A stretch of 23,767 nt of DNA from JBFIHZ01 sp041601535 (GTDB lineage Bacteria > Pseudomonadota > Gammaproteobacteria > Xanthomonadales > SZUA-36). The notes under the pieces were generated by a model. That model did not search any database. It was not told the origin of the DNA and saw only the letters and a list, made by a program, of their open reading frames with translations. The stretch's first letter is position 1, and the number at the start of each line of letters is the position of its first letter. Shown one piece after another: positions 21,700 through 23,767 of this stretch. Both the position numbers and the translations under genes were made by a program. The stretch lies in assembly GCA_041601535.1 (NCBI GenBank), contig JBFIHZ010000017.1:1-23767 (forward strand), read 5' to 3'.

Positions 21700-23250
21700 T
21701 TGTTCATCCCAGGGGGATTTCGCATTCCGCGGATTTCACCGCAATTGTTTCTGTACGCAGCCGTTTTATGGACTGTACTGCACACCAGCGCGTTCGCCAT
21801 CACCAATCTGGACCAGGACTATCGCATCGGCTGGGATGCCCGCGAACCGTACCACTTCATAGATCGCCATGGCCACTATGAAGTGCTCGGTGGCATTGAT
21901 ATTGAATTGATGCGGCTGATCGCCGCGGATGCTGGCTTGAAAATGCGCTTCGTGCGCACCGGGTGGTCAGATAATCTCGGTGGCTTGCAGTCCGGTGAGT
22001 TGGACGTGGCCCTGGGCGCATTTATGGAAAACCAGCGGGCCAGTTATGCCTGGTTCACCGACAGCTACCGCAGCGAAAAGCAGATGCTGTTTTTCAGCCG
22101 GGACGACCACCCGCACTTTGCCCCTTCCTCCGTGGCGGAGTTATTGCAGATGGTTGAAGCCGAGCAATTTCGGCTGGGTATCGTCAGTGGGTTTTACTAC
22201 GGGCCAGTATTGACGCCCGCTTTGCAAGAAAAAAGACTCGCCCGTTTGATTGTTAAGGCCAATGCCGAAACCCAGTTGCCCGGCTTGCTGATTGACGGCG
22301 ATGCAGATGGCTTTATTGCTGACCGGCTGGTGGGGGTGGCTGCTGTTGAGCGTGCTGGCCTCTCGACCCGGATACAGGAGTATCCACTGGTGCTGCACGA
22401 GGCCGCGGTGCATGCCATGATCAGCCGCAAGAATCATGACGTGCAGGACGTAAACCGGTTCAATGAGTCACTGGCGCGCCTGAAGAACGATGGGCGTTAC
22501 CAGGAAGTGGTGCGCCATCATACGGCGCCGATTCTGCTTTCCGCCGCATTGTCCGGGCGATGGTTCAGCATACTGGATATTATCGGAACCATCGCTTTTG
22601 CCATCTCCGGGGTGTTGATTGCCCGCAAGGAAAACTACAGCCTGTTAGGGGCCTTTGTGCTGGCTTCCCTGCCTGCAGTGGGGGGAGGCGTGGTGCGCGA
22701 TCTGCTGGTCGGGCGCGAGCCCATTGCCATTATGGCTACCCCAATGTACCTGTACCTGGTGATATCAACTGTGCTGCTGGGATATCTGCTCAACTGGTTG
22801 TTGAAATTCGTGCGCGGACGATTCCTTTTCGTATTCGATCTGTCGGTATGGATCGTCCAGCTCAGCCGTTATGTGCTGCCGCGAAATGTGTTTGAGCTCT
22901 TTGATGCCATTGGTCTGGCGGCATTCACCATTACCGGAGTGGCCATAGCCAGCCAGTACCAGGCCGACCCCTTGCTTATCTGGGGACCGTTATTGGCCGC
23001 ATTTACTGCCGCTGGTGGCGGCATCTTGCGCGATGTGTTCCGGGCGGATGCCCATAATCCGGCGCTGAAAGTGTCCTTTTACGCCGAAATAGCCATTGTG
23101 TGGGGCTTTCTGCTGTCACTCTTTCTGTATTTTCTGTCCGGGCAGGTCGGGGCCGACAGTGTACGTTTGGCGGTGGTGGTGACCGTAGTGGGCGCGTTTA
23201 TTACCCGCATGGGTGTGGTTGTTGCACGGGTGCACAGTCCCCGTTTCTGA
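21700..23250 (+). CDS. Fusion of periplasmic amino-acid-type binding domain (SBP_bac_3) with TRIC/UPF0126 membrane domain
   Basis: This 516-residue protein has three parts. Residues 1-33 form a signal peptide or signal anchor (ends SAFA-IT). Residues 37-275 are an SBP_bac_3 domain: YRIGWDAREPYHF, GGIDIELMRLIAADAG, LQSGELDVALGAF. Arg113 sits where family members bind the ligand carboxylate, and Asp208 in DGDADGFIADR where they bind the amino group. Residues 288-510 form a seven-helix TRIC/UPF0126 domain (Pfam Gly_transporter) with two internal repeats, DIIGTIAFAISG...GGGVVRD (293-334) and DAIGLAAFTITG...GGGILRD (402-445). TRIC topology puts the N-terminus outside, matching a periplasmic sensor. 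It could be a ligand-gated cation channel or an amino-acid transporter with a built-in binding protein. The start is TTG 21700, or possibly ATT 21724 behind a strong Shine-Dalgarno. Confidence 0.93.
   Translation: MFIPGGFRIPRISPQLFLYAAVLWTVLHTSAFAITNLDQDYRIGWDAREPYHFIDRHGHYEVLGGIDIELMRLIAADAGLKMRFVRTGWSDNLGGLQSGELDVALGAFMENQRASYAWFTDSYRSEKQMLFFSRDDHPHFAPSSVAELLQMVEAEQFRLGIVSGFYYGPVLTPALQEKRLARLIVKANAETQLPGLLIDGDADGFIADRLVGVAAVERAGLSTRIQEYPLVLHEAAVHAMISRKNHDVQDVNRFNESLARLKNDGRYQEVVRHHTAPILLSAALSGRWFSILDIIGTIAFAISGVLIARKENYSLLGAFVLASLPAVGGGVVRDLLVGREPIAIMATPMYLYLVISTVLLGYLLNWLLKFVRGRFLFVFDLSVWIVQLSRYVLPRNVFELFDAIGLAAFTITGVAIASQYQADPLLIWGPLLAAFTAAGGGILRDVFRADAHNPALKVSFYAEIAIVWGFLLSLFLYFLSGQVGADSVRLAVVVTVVGAFITRMGVVVARVHSPRF
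21711..21717 (+). promoter_or_regulatory. Strong Shine-Dalgarno before a non-standard ATT codon
   Basis: AGGGGGA lies 6 nt upstream of an in-frame ATT (21724), while the TTG at 21700 has only a distant AGG. The best-placed ribosome site therefore points to ATT initiation, which is rare (known from infC). If used, the protein starts at IPRISPQLFLY, still a good signal sequence. Confidence 0.4.
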
Positions 23251-23302
23251 AGGATCACAGCGCCTTGCCTCCATGCGGGTCATCAAGCCGCAGAACGAAG
23301 AA

Positions 23303-23767
23303 TCATTCCACGCCGACGATGGCGCCGCGCTGGCGGCGCTCCAGGTCCAGCAGGGTGCGTTTGCGGTCAGCACCCCAGCGGTAACCGCCCAGCTCACCGT
23401 TGCTGCGCAGCACCCGGTGACAGGGCACCAGCACCGCGATGCGGTTGGCGCCGCAGGCTGACGCGGCGGCCCGTACCGCCCTGGGCTGGTCAATGGCGGC
23501 AGCCACCTCACCGTAACTCACCACATCACCGTCTTTCACGCTGAGCAGAAAACGCCACACCTTGATCTGGAAAGCCGTGCCGCGCAGGTCCAGTGGCAGA
23601 TCCGGCCGCGGAGCCTGCTCGGCCAGATGGTGTTCCAGCGCGGCCATCCACTCATCCAGCGGTTGTGCGGCGCTGCTGGGTGAGACCGTCAGTTCCGCGT
23701 TTGGAAACTCGGCTTTCAGTTGCTGCAACAAGGCGGCTTCGCTGTCACCGAACATGGCGAAACACAC
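23303..23767 (-). CDS. O6-alkylguanine-DNA alkyltransferase domain (Ada C-terminal / Ogt), 5'-truncated by the window edge
   Basis: The visible 154 residues are the C-terminal part of a suicide DNA-repair enzyme that transfers methyl groups from O6-methylguanine to its own cysteine. The active-site motif is LVPCHRVL, preceded by the helix-turn-helix AAAIDQPRAVRAAASACGANRI and followed by GGYRWGADRKRTLLDLE. The N-terminal segment FGDSEAALLQQLKAEFPNAEL is typical of the Ada C-terminal domain, where it follows a strand that would lie beyond the edge. The frame is still open at the window end, so the gene may be a full Ada (with AdaA and AraC-type HTH) or a shorter Ogt. It converges on the SBP-TRIC gene with a 52-bp gap and no clear terminator. 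Confidence 0.95.
   Translation of the reverse strand: MCFAMFGDSEAALLQQLKAEFPNAELTVSPSSAAQPLDEWMAALEHHLAEQAPRPDLPLDLRGTAFQIKVWRFLLSVKDGDVVSYGEVAAAIDQPRAVRAAASACGANRIAVLVPCHRVLRSNGELGGYRWGADRKRTLLDLERRQRGAIVGVE

Overview
The window is about 23.8 kb of gene-dense, GC-rich Gram-negative DNA. TonB-dependent outer-membrane uptake, several lipoprotein or secreted peptidases, a YghU-type glutathione S-transferase, a GlsB/YeaQ membrane protein and a TPR-sulfotransferase all point to a Gammaproteobacterium, probably an environmental peptide-scavenging heterotroph. That placement is inferred from gene content, not from a marker gene. No tRNA, rRNA, CRISPR array, transposase gene or phage gene was seen.

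Left end (1-2250, minus strand): a GbsR/MarR-type regulator lies upstream of a cyanide-insensitive-type cytochrome bd oxidase operon (cydA, then cydB cut by the window edge). The regulator's own promoter overlaps a palindrome that looks like an autoregulatory operator. Between regulator and oxidase sits a cluster of short repeats with core GGGGTCAGAGTAAAAA.

2581-10323: a plus-strand run of amidohydrolase, S9 prolyl-oligopeptidase-like peptidase and TPR-sulfotransferase, tightly packed (2-nt gap, then 4-nt overlap). It meets head-on a minus-strand TonB-dependent receptor, and the two coding ends overlap by 13 bp. Together they look like an uptake-and-processing locus for a peptide-like or amide-containing compound. 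The amidohydrolase has lost at least two of the usual metal-ligand histidines.

10598-14079: a GlsB-family membrane protein, an exported methyltransferase-like protein, YghU-type glutathione S-transferase and an L-2-hydroxyglutarate oxidase-like FAD enzyme. A perfect 24-bp-arm hairpin of the repeat family follows the transferase gene, and a second repeat cluster follows at 14098-14235.

14235-20527 (minus strand): a YfcC-type carrier and a YdeI-like protein (14-nt gap), then an M28 aminopeptidase-like lipoprotein and an M3 oligopeptidase-like lipoprotein. The peptidases probably act in the periplasm on imported peptides.

20676-23250 (plus strand): a small P-loop kinase-like protein, a stand-alone STAS protein and, 4 nt later, a fusion of a periplasmic amino-acid-type binding domain (SBP_bac_3) to a seven-helix TRIC/UPF0126 membrane domain. 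This fusion is the most interesting item: its layout resembles a ligand-gated channel or transporter, and it is paired with a STAS regulator. The window ends inside a minus-strand O6-alkylguanine-DNA alkyltransferase (Ada/Ogt C-terminal domain).
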